NCBI GenBank assembly: GCA_050012855.1
Contig: JBEKGJ010000024.1
Coordinates: 5,496 to 69,495, forward strand
From: JAJXZJ01 sp050012855
GTDB taxonomy: Bacteria; Verrucomicrobiota; Verrucomicrobiia; Limisphaerales; J093
DNA: 64,000 nt
Direction: 5' to 3'
The stretch's first letter is position 1, and each line of letters begins with the position of its first letter. The notes below the pieces were generated by a model that was not told where the DNA came from, did no database searches, and saw nothing but the letters and a program-made list of their open reading frames with translations. A program made the position numbers and the translations under genes. This document shows positions 37,670 to 46,777 of the stretch, one piece after another.

Positions 37670-37886
37670 ACTCCCGCCAGTCTCCCGGCAGAAGTTCATC
37701 CAACGGCTCCGGGAATTGGGCTTCGAAGGTCCCTACGCCGGCGGCAAACACCCTCAGATGAAGCGCCACAATCTCACGCTCATCATCCCCAACGAGCACG
37801 AGAGCGACATCGGACCTGGCTTTCTGCAGCGCCTCTTGAGACAAGCCGGGATTTCACGTGAAGAGTGGTTGGGAAAAGGATGTTGA
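37662..37886 (+). CDS. hicA: HicA-type mRNA interferase toxin
   Basis: 74 residues from Met 37662 (the frame is open from 37647). VSRQKFIQRLRELGFEG and GGKHPQMKRHNLTLIIPN include the catalytic His in the GGKH motif of the double-stranded RNA-binding-like HicA fold. HicA cleaves mRNA when free of HicB. Gene order is hicB then hicA. Confidence 0.8.
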   Translation: MPKLPPVSRQKFIQRLRELGFEGPYAGGKHPQMKRHNLTLIIPNEHESDIGPGFLQRLLRQAGISREEWLGKGC

Positions 37887-37917
37887 TTCGAGGTCTCCGC
37901 CCGTTACGCAACTTCGC

Positions 37918-38841
37918 ATGAATCTTTCCGTCCACCTCGGCAAACTGACCCTGCCCAACCCGGTGACCGTCGCTTCCGGCACCTTCGGCTACGGGGTGGA
38001 ATACGCCCAACTGCTCGACCTGAACCAGCTCGGCGCCGTGACCGTCAAGGGCATCCGGCTCCACCCGGTCCGCGGCAACCCGACGCCGCGCACCGCCGAA
38101 GTCACCAGCGGCATGTTGAACGCCATCGGCCTGCAAGGACCCGGCGTGGACGGTTTCATCGCGAAATACTGGCCCTTCCTCAGCACTCTCAAGGTGCCCA
38201 CGATCATCAACATCTGGGGCACCACCGTGGAGGAATACGCCGAGGTGGCGCGGCGATTCGACGCCCTCGGCGGCGTCGGCGCCCTCGAATTGAATGTCTC
38301 GTGTCCGAACATCAAGGCCGGCGGCGCGCAGTTCGGCACCGATTGCCGGCTGCTCAGCCAGGTGGTCACCGCCTGCCGGCAGGCAACGACGCTGCCGCTC
38401 ATCACCAAGCTGAGCCCCAATGTTCCCAGCATCGCGCCCTACGCCCGGGCCGCCGCGGAGGCCGGCAGCGACGCGCTCGCCATCACCAACAGCGTGCCCG
38501 CGATGGCCATTGACATCCACACGCGCAGGCCGAAGCTGGCGAACATCACCGGCGGCCTGACCGGCCCCTGCATCAAACCGATCGCCATCAAACTCGTCTG
38601 GGAAGCCGCACAGGCGGTGAGGATTCCCATCATCGGCATGGGCGGCATTCAGAACGCCGACGACGCCATCGAGTTCCTCATCGCGGGTGCCTCGGCCGTG
38701 GCGGTCGGCACGGCAAATTTCTACGAGCCGCAAACGGCGTTGCAGGTGCTCGCCGGACTGCGCGAGTTCATGGCGCAAAACCGGATCGCGGAGGTGCGTG
38801 AACTCGTGGGCAGTGTCCAGACGGGCCAACCCGCGGCGTGA
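37918..38841 (+). CDS. pyrD: Dihydroorotate dehydrogenase, class 1 (catalytic subunit type)
   Basis: 307 residues, TIM barrel. Active-site ALELNVSCPNIKAG, where Cys is the class 1 base (class 2 enzymes have Ser), with FMN-binding VASGTFGYG, VTVKGI and IIGMGGIQNADDAIEFLIAGA at the end. Class 1B enzymes use NAD+ with a PyrK partner, which is not in the window. It makes orotate in pyrimidine synthesis. ATG 37918 matches the family start; 31 bp after hicA. Confidence 0.9.
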   Translation: MNLSVHLGKLTLPNPVTVASGTFGYGVEYAQLLDLNQLGAVTVKGIRLHPVRGNPTPRTAEVTSGMLNAIGLQGPGVDGFIAKYWPFLSTLKVPTIINIWGTTVEEYAEVARRFDALGGVGALELNVSCPNIKAGGAQFGTDCRLLSQVVTACRQATTLPLITKLSPNVPSIAPYARAAAEAGSDALAITNSVPAMAIDIHTRRPKLANITGGLTGPCIKPIAIKLVWEAAQAVRIPIIGMGGIQNADDAIEFLIAGASAVAVGTANFYEPQTALQVLAGLREFMAQNRIAEVRELVGSVQTGQPAA

Positions 38842-38909
38842 ACGTTCGCCGGTCCGGGACCAACTCCCCGCGAAACCGGACGCCCCTCGATCCTTCTCCG
38901 GTCGTTCTG

Positions 38910-38939
38910 CTCTCAACCATCAACCATCAACCATCAACC
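38910..38939 (+). repeat. CATCAACC short tandem repeat
   Basis: Three tandem CATCAACC-type units after CTCTCAAC, between pyrD and the gene at 38941, as at 17641-17668 and (inverted) 4611-4639. It immediately precedes the ATG and replaces any normal ribosome binding site. Confidence 0.6.
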
Positions 38940-38940
38940 T

Positions 38941-41766
38941 ATGGGAGCCATGATCAACGGTGTCCACCCGGTGGGCGGGGAGGTCCCGTCGCACGGTCCG
39001 TCGCCGCTGCCGCCTCAGCCTGCGCCAGGCTGGATCGCGGCCATGGTGCTCCTCGCCGGAATGCTGGCCGGACTGGCCAGGGCCTTCGCCGCACCGGGGC
39101 AGGTCTATCTCGTTTTGGGATCGGACACGGCGGTATGGAACGCCCCCGGCGGCGTGCAGGTGGCCAGGTACCGCGAACATTTTGCCCAGGACCTTTACAC
39201 TCAACCCGATCAAAATGGCTTCCGGGTCATGGATCCGGCCTTTCGCGCTCAATTCGCCGATTCTTTCGGCCAGTCGCTCAAACTGACCTGGTGGATGCTG
39301 GTCGGCAGCGTCTATGGACAGACCGACAACCAGAATGTCCCGCTGTCCAATCTCATGCCGCTGTATCTCATGCAGAAATACCACCGGGACGCCCTGCGGC
39401 AGTTTGGCGACGAGGTGTCGCTCCACTATCACACCTTCCTCTGGAGCGACTATAACGGGGATGGCGTCTATTATTGGAATCAGGCCCGGACCTTTCATGA
39501 ATGTCGGGCCGACTTCGATCTCGCCCTGGCCCAAAGCCTGATCGAGGAGGAAGTCTTTCCCGTTTCCTTCCGGAGCGGCTGGCACTACATGGACAATGAG
39601 TGGCAGAACTACCTCAATGAGCTGCTGCTCTACAACATGGATGACGACTCCCCGTTGGTGCAGCCGTGGACCGGCCTCGAACCCACCTTTAACGTCCTCG
39701 ACTGGTCCCAGGCTCCGACCAACTTCGTGCCGTTCCATCCGGCGACCACCAATTACCAGGTGCCCGGTGACGGGCTTGGCTGGAATGTGCGGTCGGTTAA
39801 GTTTCCGAACGTCACGCCGGCCATGTTCGACGACCTCTTCACCCAGGCAGCCGGGGGCGCCGACCAGGTGGCTTCCTTTTGGGGCCACCTGCCGGAGACG
39901 GATTTCCTCACGAATCTGGTCCGCATGGATGCCTTCGCCCACGCCGCCGCAAACAACCACCCGGAGGTCAAGTTTCGCTATTGCACAGCCGTCGAGGCGA
40001 TGCAGCGCTGGCGCGGGGTCACGGATCATACGCCGCCCCAACTGGAAGTCGGCGAGGCGGTCAACCAGGACGTCGTGACCCTGACACTGCACACGGATGA
40101 ACCCATCTTTCAGCCCCAGCCGTTTGTGGCCGCCAAGAGCATCTATCGGCAGTACCAAATCGTTCCCTGCGTGGCCACCGGCTCGAACACCTGGACCGCC
40201 ACACTTCCTTTCGTTCGCACCGAACTCGCCAAGGTCGGCCTGGCCGTCACCGACCCGGCGGGCAACCTTGCCACCCGGCTCATCCGCTACCGGCCGGACG
40301 ACCTTTATCTCGACAACCTCGACCCGGAATATGAGGAAATCGCCGGCAACTGGCGAACCAGTGCGGAGCCCGCCTGGAGCACCGATGCCCGTGAAGCGCC
40401 GCTGGCCCCGAACGAAACGGCCCGCGTGCGCTGGACTCTCCCGCTGACGCAACCCGGACCCTACAGCCTGTTTGTCCAGGTTCCGCCGGTCAGCGATCCC
40501 GCCGATCATACCGCGTTCCGGATCGTCTCGGGCGACACCGAGGTTGAATCGGTTTCGTTTGACACGCCGCTTCCTGGCAACCAATGGGTCTATCTGGGGA
40601 CGCCAACTCTCGATCCGGCGGCCACTAATTACGTGGACATGGAGATATTTGCGAGTGACCGCACCAACGCCGTTGCCCGCGCCGATGTCTTATGGGTGTC
40701 CCCGCTGGCCTTGCCCCTGCCGGGGTTCATCCAGAACCTCACGATCTCGCCCGGAGACTCGACCGCCTGCATCGCCTGGACCACCCCCCGGCCGGCGACC
40801 AGCCTGATTGAGTACGGACCGGACGCCAGCTTGGGGAGCTTTTCGACCACCAACACCCAGTCCGCCCAACAGGACGTGGTCACGCTGACCGGGCTTCAAC
40901 CCGGACAGACTTACTCCTTCCAGGTCGTCTCGACGGCCGCCGCGCTGACTTATACTGAGGAAGGCACCTTCACAACCGCAACGGCCACGCCCACGCCCGC
41001 GGACGAGTTCACGCCGATCTTCGGAGTGACCCACGTTTGGAAGTACACCACAGCGAATCTCGACGGCGAACCGGGTTGGAAATCTGCCGGGTTCGACGAT
41101 TCGCTCTGGCCGGAGGGCCCCGGACTTCTCTGGGTGGACACTCGCCCGACCGGGGGCGATCCGGCGGTCCAGCCAAAAAACACGGCGATGCCAGCCAACC
41201 CGGCCACGCACTTCCCGTTCCTCACTTATTACTTTCGCACCCACTTCGTGCTGCCGGCCCTTCCCGCGGGCGCCTTTCTCTCCTTCTCCAATTACATTAA
41301 CGATGGCGCCGGGTTCTATCTCAATGGCGTCGAAGTCCAGCGGAACAATCTGCCGCCCGCCCCGGCCGTGCTCACCAATGGCACGCTGGCCACGGCCTGC
41401 AACTGCCTGGGTGACGCGACCTGCCCGATTAGCTTCCACGTCAGCGGTGAAGCGTTGTCGGGCCTGGTAGCCGGAGACAACGTGCTGGCCGTCGAGGTTC
41501 ACAACGACAGCGCCGACAGCCCGGACCTCACTTTCGGCGCCATCCTTGCCCTCGGTCAGAGCGTGCCAGCCAGGCCGCAACTCTCGTTCCTGCGGACGCC
41601 GGATGGCCTGATTCTCTACTGGAACGGACCCGGGTTTGCGTTGCAGCATAGCGACGGCCTGGATGCGGGCGAAGCCGGCTGGAGCGATGTTCCGGGGACG
41701 GCCAATGTCAGTCCCTATTCCGTGTCGGGCGCGCAGCCTGGCTTCTTCCGCCTCCGTTCGCCCTGA
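38941..41766 (+). CDS. Large secreted multidomain protein, polysaccharide deacetylase-like N-terminus
   Basis: 941 residues. Signal/anchor about residues 30-50. The next 330 residues form an alpha/beta domain with EVSLHYHTFLW and FPVSFRSGWHYMDNEW, reminiscent of the NodB-type barrel, though catalytic residues cannot be fixed. About 595-680 is a fibronectin-III/purple-acid-phosphatase-like domain (TACIAWTTPRPATSLIEYG). About 690-870 is a jelly-roll module (FDDSLWPEGPGLLW, FYLNGVEVQR, NVLAVEVHN). The C-terminal tail ends in FFRLRSP, as in other secreted proteins here. Starts right after the short repeat; an ATG at 38950 is also possible. Confidence 0.55.
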   Translation: MGAMINGVHPVGGEVPSHGPSPLPPQPAPGWIAAMVLLAGMLAGLARAFAAPGQVYLVLGSDTAVWNAPGGVQVARYREHFAQDLYTQPDQNGFRVMDPAFRAQFADSFGQSLKLTWWMLVGSVYGQTDNQNVPLSNLMPLYLMQKYHRDALRQFGDEVSLHYHTFLWSDYNGDGVYYWNQARTFHECRADFDLALAQSLIEEEVFPVSFRSGWHYMDNEWQNYLNELLLYNMDDDSPLVQPWTGLEPTFNVLDWSQAPTNFVPFHPATTNYQVPGDGLGWNVRSVKFPNVTPAMFDDLFTQAAGGADQVASFWGHLPETDFLTNLVRMDAFAHAAANNHPEVKFRYCTAVEAMQRWRGVTDHTPPQLEVGEAVNQDVVTLTLHTDEPIFQPQPFVAAKSIYRQYQIVPCVATGSNTWTATLPFVRTELAKVGLAVTDPAGNLATRLIRYRPDDLYLDNLDPEYEEIAGNWRTSAEPAWSTDAREAPLAPNETARVRWTLPLTQPGPYSLFVQVPPVSDPADHTAFRIVSGDTEVESVSFDTPLPGNQWVYLGTPTLDPAATNYVDMEIFASDRTNAVARADVLWVSPLALPLPGFIQNLTISPGDSTACIAWTTPRPATSLIEYGPDASLGSFSTTNTQSAQQDVVTLTGLQPGQTYSFQVVSTAAALTYTEEGTFTTATATPTPADEFTPIFGVTHVWKYTTANLDGEPGWKSAGFDDSLWPEGPGLLWVDTRPTGGDPAVQPKNTAMPANPATHFPFLTYYFRTHFVLPALPAGAFLSFSNYINDGAGFYLNGVEVQRNNLPPAPAVLTNGTLATACNCLGDATCPISFHVSGEALSGLVAGDNVLAVEVHNDSADSPDLTFGAILALGQSVPARPQLSFLRTPDGLILYWNGPGFALQHSDGLDAGEAGWSDVPGTANVSPYSVSGAQPGFFRLRSP

Positions 41767-41864
41767 ATGGCCTCCGCCTCCTTGGCCTGGGAGCATTTCA
41801 CCGCTTGATTCCCGGCCTTCCACGACCGGACGGGCCATGAGCAGAGACGCAAGAACGAATGCAT

Positions 41865-42077
41865 CTACTTGTTGATCTCAAACCACTCTTCGTAAGCGTC
41901 CTGCCACGCTTCCCAAAGTTGAGGCTCGGAATCCATGCCGAACGGATTCGGTGTTTCCTCAAAGCACGACGGATCACCGCGATATCGGGCTGCAGCCGCA
42001 GTGCCTGCTTGTTCACCGGTCGTTTTTGCCATGAGCGGTGTTGTCTTAGTATCTACTCTTGCGAATACGTTCTTCAT
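41865..42077 (-). CDS. Small RMF/CrpP-like protein
   Basis: 70 residues from ATG 42077, which overlaps the restriction enzyme stop as ATGA; Met 42032 would give 55 residues, the length of ribosome modulation factor. The core GTAAAARYRGDPSC...NPFGMDSEPQLWEAWQDAYEEWFE resembles the Rmf/CrpP fold of small basic-to-acidic helical proteins found in mobile regions. I cannot tell whether it acts on ribosomes, DNA or the restriction complex. Its position as last gene of the R-M cluster suggests a partner role. Confidence 0.45.
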   Translation of the reverse strand: MKNVFARVDTKTTPLMAKTTGEQAGTAAAARYRGDPSCFEETPNPFGMDSEPQLWEAWQDAYEEWFEINK

Positions 42078-43480
42078 AATTCAAGGCTCTTCAACCGCAT
42101 GGCATGCGAGGCCTCCCGGTTGAACACATCAACGATTGCCGCCGGATTCTTTTCAATGGTGGCAAGGTCACCACCATTTACGAGGACGAGACACAGGTTG
42201 GTGTCCCCCATGACTTTGTTGGCGTAACCGCGAGCACTCGCACCGATTTCACCTGTGGTGATCACGACAATCACGTTGCTTTTGAGCAGATGCGTGAGGC
42301 CGACTTCCTTTGCGACATCCTCCAGATTGACGTGCGACGTGTTCTTACACTGAACCTGCCAGCGCGAAAACACCAGCCGAGCGGACTGAAAAACCAAATC
42401 CACTTCAGCGCCTCCGGTCGCTGAACCGCGCAGGCGCGTCGCCACGTAGTCCATGTCCAGAAGGCGCATGAGTTTGAAGGCGAGAGCTTCCAATGCCAGA
42501 CCGCGTGCGTGAGTGTCTTGAGCTTTGAGGTCGTCAAGAATGCCGCGCATGGACTTGCGCAACAGCGGCCGCAAATCAGAAGAGGTCTGCTTTTCCAGTT
42601 GTTCAAGCAGTGGCGTGAGGATTTCCTTTTGCAGCTTTTCAGTTGACTGGACTGAAAACGGCTTCGCGCCTCGTCCCGCTTCTTTCGTGCCACGAAGGAG
42701 CGTCACGAATCCGGCTTTTTCCAAAGGATAAAGCACCTGTTTTGGCAGCCCCTTCTCATTGAAGTGCATGCCGTAAGTGGCGGTGGCGAGCTTCTCGATT
42801 TCGTTTGATTGGAACGGCCCTGCGCCAGCCATGTTGGCGAGCGTTTTGAGGAAGGCACGCTGCTCCGCCGACAAACCGGCGAGTCCTTCTATTTCCTCGC
42901 TGCTTGCCCCGACCAATTCTTTGAGCTTTGCCGGACACACGTTCCATCCGCTTGTGAACACGCCAGCCTTTTCGAGCCAGAGCCTCATCATGCTGGGATG
43001 TTTCCCGCCGCGAGGAAAGTGGATGCCGCGATCTTCAAGCCACTCGCGGAGCTTCACCAAATCAACCGTCTCGCCCGCGGACTGAATATCCTGCAAGCAT
43101 TGCAGGAGCGTCATGCCGTGGAGGTTCAGCAGAATGTGCCGGGCAAGCTCCGCGTGGAGTTTGTCAGGTTGGCCGCGCAGCGCGTAAAGCTTTTCGCCGA
43201 ACTCCGTGAGCCGGGCGTCTCGGTCAACCAGACCGTAAGCGATCATGCCCAGCTTCGTATTGTTTGCCAGTTTGCCACGGTTGTAATCGCTGGTCGCGTT
43301 CTGACTGAAGTATGTGCTTTTGACCGCCGCCTCGAACGCTTTCCAGTCACCGCCATGTTCCTTTGCTAATTCGAGCACTACCGGCAGTTGGATTTGGGAT
43401 GGAGAAAACTCGCTGCCGAATGGAAGGTCGCTCGCCTGCTTCTTGGGCGAACCTGATGGATTGTTCGTTTGATTTGTCAT
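42074..43480 (-). CDS. Restriction endonuclease, PD-(D/E)XK (Mrr-like) C-terminal domain
   Basis: 468 residues. The N-terminal 300 residues hold several helical/winged-helix-like segments (LPVVLELAKEHGGDW, GRGAKPFSVQS), likely for target recognition. The C-terminal 130 residues carry a nuclease core: GLALEALAFKLMRLL, then GGAEVDLVFQSA and RWQVQCKN, giving Glu...Asp...Gln-x-Lys catalytic residues of the Mrr-type fold. It lies 14 bp after the N4-cytosine methyltransferase on the same strand, so it is the cutting partner of a type II system. Recognition sequence unknown. Confidence 0.8.
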   Translation of the reverse strand: MTNQTNNPSGSPKKQASDLPFGSEFSPSQIQLPVVLELAKEHGGDWKAFEAAVKSTYFSQNATSDYNRGKLANNTKLGMIAYGLVDRDARLTEFGEKLYALRGQPDKLHAELARHILLNLHGMTLLQCLQDIQSAGETVDLVKLREWLEDRGIHFPRGGKHPSMMRLWLEKAGVFTSGWNVCPAKLKELVGASSEEIEGLAGLSAEQRAFLKTLANMAGAGPFQSNEIEKLATATYGMHFNEKGLPKQVLYPLEKAGFVTLLRGTKEAGRGAKPFSVQSTEKLQKEILTPLLEQLEKQTSSDLRPLLRKSMRGILDDLKAQDTHARGLALEALAFKLMRLLDMDYVATRLRGSATGGAEVDLVFQSARLVFSRWQVQCKNTSHVNLEDVAKEVGLTHLLKSNVIVVITTGEIGASARGYANKVMGDTNLCLVLVNGGDLATIEKNPAAIVDVFNREASHAMRLKSLEL

Positions 43481-43494
43481 TAAGCCTCACTTGG

Positions 43495-44679
43495 TCAACC
43501 GCGGCGTTTGCCTGGCGATGCTTTCCGCTTTGATGACTGCGCTTTTTCCAATAGCGTCATCTGTGGAGTTGCCGGCTTCGGCTGATATGAAACCGACTTC
43601 TCCGCCCTCTGATGTTTGATTGATGTTGTACGCTTTGCGCCACCGTCTGCCGCGAGCGGCGCGTCATCATCCACACCATTCCATAAGAGTCCCGGCTTGA
43701 AGGCGCGATAGGCGTCATCGCCATTCTGTTTTCCAGGTTTGGTAATTGGATACTTTTCCGCCTTGCCAAACTGAAAGCGACCGAGCGCACCTTTCAGATA
43801 ATCTTCAACCAAATCACAGCAAATCCACTCACGCCGCGTGCTCTCGGCAGCTTCGCCCGTCGCGCAACTGCCACAGAACGGGTCAACCACCAAGTCACCA
43901 GCATCGGTCAACATCCGAATAAAAAACTCCGGGATTTCGGTTGGGAATCGTGCCGGGTGTGGAACAATGCCCTGTTCGCGGCAATACCGGATGTAGGCCG
44001 AGTTGCTTTCCGTGTGTGCCAGGGAAATTAAATTTGGGGGAATCGCCGCGCCGTTGTCCGTGCCAAACCGTTCAGAAATGTCGTGTCCCGACGGACGCAG
44101 CATCGGCTTGTAGCCCTTTTCCAGCAGCACCTTCATGCTCTCGGAGTATGGCTGGAGAACACGACGATTGCTCGCTTTTGGCCACGGCGATGGTGAAAGC
44201 CACCAAATGCAATTGACGGCATCCTTGACTCGGATTCGCCGAACGGTCACCCATTCGGCTGGCGTTGGCAGGCGCGCCGGATTCCACCAAAAGAACTCCT
44301 GCGCCAAGTGAAATCCGAACTCCTTGCACAGCATGATGAGCAGTTCGTAGTGGTAAAGGCTTCGTGTTGGTTGCCCTGAAACCCACGACCCGCCAATGTC
44401 AATGACAAACGACCCCTGCGGCTTCAGAGCTTTGTGGAATGCGGCGGCAAACGGTCGAAACCATTCCAAGTAATCATCCGCATCGGCGTTGCCGTAATCC
44501 TTCTTGCGAACCAGACCGAACGGCGGGCTGGTCATTATCAGGTCAACCGCGCCCGGCTCGATCTCCTCGCGGAACATGCCGAGCGAATCACCGAGCAGAA
44601 TCCGTCCGTGCGCCGTTTCGTGGAACAGTTTCACAGAGGTCGGCTGCATTTTCTTCGACTCGCTTTGCATGGCTGTCAC
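43495..44679 (-). CDS. DNA methyltransferase, N4-cytosine type (beta class)
   Basis: 394 residues. Motif IV is TSPPFGL near residue 51, as in N4-cytosine methylases (SPPY/F); AdoMet motif I is VDPFCGSCATGEAAE near residue 263, so IV precedes I, the beta arrangement. It methylates DNA to protect the host from the nuclease encoded next. Start is GTG 44679, overlapping the upstream fragment's stop (GTGA), or ATG 44670. The C-terminus is Lys/Arg-rich. Confidence 0.85.
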   Translation of the reverse strand: MTAMQSESKKMQPTSVKLFHETAHGRILLGDSLGMFREEIEPGAVDLIMTSPPFGLVRKKDYGNADADDYLEWFRPFAAAFHKALKPQGSFVIDIGGSWVSGQPTRSLYHYELLIMLCKEFGFHLAQEFFWWNPARLPTPAEWVTVRRIRVKDAVNCIWWLSPSPWPKASNRRVLQPYSESMKVLLEKGYKPMLRPSGHDISERFGTDNGAAIPPNLISLAHTESNSAYIRYCREQGIVPHPARFPTEIPEFFIRMLTDAGDLVVDPFCGSCATGEAAESTRREWICCDLVEDYLKGALGRFQFGKAEKYPITKPGKQNGDDAYRAFKPGLLWNGVDDDAPLAADGGAKRTTSIKHQRAEKSVSYQPKPATPQMTLLEKAQSSKRKASPGKRRG

Positions 44680-45038
44680 GTTACCACCGCCTTTGAATCG
44701 TCGCGTAAATACTTTCTACGTCTGTCGTTCCATTCCTGCAACTGGTGGTCGAAGGTTCTGTTGGCGTCGGCTTTGAAGGCGGAATCGTCCACCAACGCGG
44801 CGTTGTACGGCGTGAACCCATCCCGCGTGCCGGGCATCTTCACTTCCCCGGCGAGAATCAGCCTGGCGGCGTCGCCGTAAAAGCGGAGGTCGGAACGTTT
44901 GCGCTTGATGGCTTTCGACTGCTCAATCTCCGCACGACGGAAGGGCCATTCCGGGTGCTCGGCGAAAAGAGCGTTCGCCCAGCCCGCCACGCGGCTGCAA
45001 AACGTGACTTCGTATGTCCGCAGGTCCGTACTGGCCAT
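44676..45038 (-). CDS. Truncated N-terminal domain of an N6-methylase-type R-M protein
   Basis: 120 residues. TYEVTFCSRVAGWANALF, KRSDLRFYGDAARLILAGEVKMPGT (possible D...EVK nuclease residues) and FTPYNAALVDDSAFKAD resemble the N-terminus of much longer type IIG-like enzymes, where methylase domains would follow. Here the sequence switches after KAD to an unrelated basic tail and stops with GTGA overlapping the next gene. It may be a free accessory nuclease subunit or the residue of a deletion. Start 45038 is chosen at the conserved region; 45074 is also in frame. Confidence 0.5.
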   Translation of the reverse strand: MASTDLRTYEVTFCSRVAGWANALFAEHPEWPFRRAEIEQSKAIKRKRSDLRFYGDAARLILAGEVKMPGTRDGFTPYNAALVDDSAFKADANRTFDHQLQEWNDRRRKYLRDDSKAVVT

Positions 45039-45141
45039 GCCGGTAGTAAAAGGACGCGCGGCCGATTTGACCAATCAAAAACGGCGGCTTGGCGCGACTC
45101 CCCGCTGGCTTTGCCGGCAACGCCTGCGCTACAGTCGCGCC

Positions 45142-45408
45142 ATGCAAATCCAAGTTCATCAACCGCCCGACGCCGAATTGCGCGCGCTCGGCGTGTTCGC
45201 CTGGCCCATCTGGACCTGCGACGCCTCCACCTTCGACTGGACCTACGACCAGAAGGAAACCTGTTACTTGCTCGCCGGCCGCGTCACGGTGAAGGCCGGC
45301 GGCCAGTCGGTCTCGTTCGGCAAAGGGGACCTGGTCGTGTTCCCGTCCGGCCTGTCCTGCGTGTGGCAGGTGATCGAACCTGTCCGAAAACACTATCGCT
45401 TCGGCTGA
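45142..45408 (+). CDS. Cupin domain protein (DUF861/EutQ-like)
   Basis: 88 residues. TFDWTYDQKETCYLLAGRVTVKAGGQSVSFGKGDLVVFPSGLSCVWQV is a single double-stranded beta-helix with the WTYDQKET...L.G.V pattern of the Cupin_3 family. Small members isomerise or bind sugar-like or amide ligands; no specific function. It diverges from the R-M fragment at 45038. Confidence 0.8.
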   Translation: MQIQVHQPPDAELRALGVFAWPIWTCDASTFDWTYDQKETCYLLAGRVTVKAGGQSVSFGKGDLVVFPSGLSCVWQVIEPVRKHYRFG

Positions 45409-45525
45409 AATCCACCCGGCCACGAGAACACATCGTGGAAACGTCAACATTGCTTCGTTGTAGCGTCCTCGCCACATGCATCGGCTGCCATGCAGAACCG
45501 GTGAACACGGCCGGAACGCCCCGCC

Positions 45526-46764
45526 ATGAACGAAAGTGAATCGAGCACGCGCGAGCGTTGGCTGGTGCTGGCCGCCGCGTTCCTCGGCTGGCTGTTCGAC
45601 GGGCTCGAGATGGGCATTTTTCCGCTCGTTGCCCGCCCGGCGCTGCAGAACCTGCTGGGGGTCGAGGCGGACGAGGTCGTGGGCGTGTGGATGGGGCGGA
45701 TCACGGCGTTGTTCCTCGTCGGCGCCGCGCTGGGCGGTTTCCTGTTCGGCTGGCTCGGTGATCGGATTGGCCGGGTGCGGGCACTAACGCTGAGCATTCT
45801 GGCCTACTCCTTGTTCACGGGATGCTGTTTTTTTGCGATGGCCCCCTGGCATCTGGGCGCACTGCGGTTTCTGGCGGCGCTGGGCATGGGCGGCGAGTGG
45901 TCGCTGGGCGTGGCGCTGGTGATGGAATGCTGGCCGGACCGCCACCGGCCGCTGCTGGCCGGAGCCATCGGGGCAGCCTCGAATCTTGGTTTCGGCCTGA
46001 TCGCCCTGCTGGGCGCTGTCTTCTCGGTCACGCGCGAATCCTGGCGCTGGGTCATGCTCGCCGGCATTGCCCCCGCCGCGCTGAGCCTGTTCATCATCCG
46101 CTATGTGCCGGAATCGGCCCGCTGGCGGCAATCCGTGCGCGCGGTGAAGGCGCACCCCTTGCACGATCTGGCGGCGCCCGGACTGCGACGCACCACGCTG
46201 CTGGCCATCGCGTTCGCCGCAATCGCGCTCATCGGCACCTGGGGCTCGGTGCAATGGCTGCCGCTGTGGGCGGACCAATTGACCGGCGGCCACGCGCAGC
46301 GCGCCAAGGCGGTCACGCAGATGCTGACCGCTTCGGGCGCGGTTGTCGGGTGCTTCGTCGGCCCTTGGATCGGCGGACGCATGGGCCGGCGGCCCGCGTA
46401 TTTTCTGCTCTGCCTGGCTTCGCTGGCGGCCTGCGCGGTGTTGTTCCGCGGCATCCGTGATTATGGGGCCGCGTTCATGACCATGGTGTTTCTCGTGGGC
46501 GGCACCACGGCGGCTTTCTATGGCTGGCTGCCATTGTATCTGCCTGAGCTTTTCCCCACCCGCGTCCGCGCCCTCGGTCAGGGACTGAGCTACAACGCCG
46601 GCCGCATCCTGGCCGCAGTCGGTGCCCTGGAAATGGGCCGACTGATGCAGGCGTCCGGCGGGAGTTATGCGCGCGCCGGTGCCACCGTCACCCTGGTGTA
46701 CGCCGTGGGATTGGGTTTGATCTGGCTGGCGCCGGAAACCAAGGATCGCCCCCTGCCGGAATGA
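45526..46764 (+). CDS. Major facilitator superfamily transporter
   Basis: 412 residues, 12 transmembrane helices. The loop GWLGDRIGRVRAL after helix 2 is the A-like MFS motif, with FDGLEMGIFPL in helix 1 and RFLAALGMGGEWSLG in helix 4 as in the sugar/aromatic acid:H+ symporter branch. It sits 13 bp before the enolase-superfamily gene, so it probably imports that enzyme's substrate. Substrate unknown. Confidence 0.85.
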   Translation: MNESESSTRERWLVLAAAFLGWLFDGLEMGIFPLVARPALQNLLGVEADEVVGVWMGRITALFLVGAALGGFLFGWLGDRIGRVRALTLSILAYSLFTGCCFFAMAPWHLGALRFLAALGMGGEWSLGVALVMECWPDRHRPLLAGAIGAASNLGFGLIALLGAVFSVTRESWRWVMLAGIAPAALSLFIIRYVPESARWRQSVRAVKAHPLHDLAAPGLRRTTLLAIAFAAIALIGTWGSVQWLPLWADQLTGGHAQRAKAVTQMLTASGAVVGCFVGPWIGGRMGRRPAYFLLCLASLAACAVLFRGIRDYGAAFMTMVFLVGGTTAAFYGWLPLYLPELFPTRVRALGQGLSYNAGRILAAVGALEMGRLMQASGGSYARAGATVTLVYAVGLGLIWLAPETKDRPLPE

Positions 46765-46777
46765 AACGCTACTTGTC

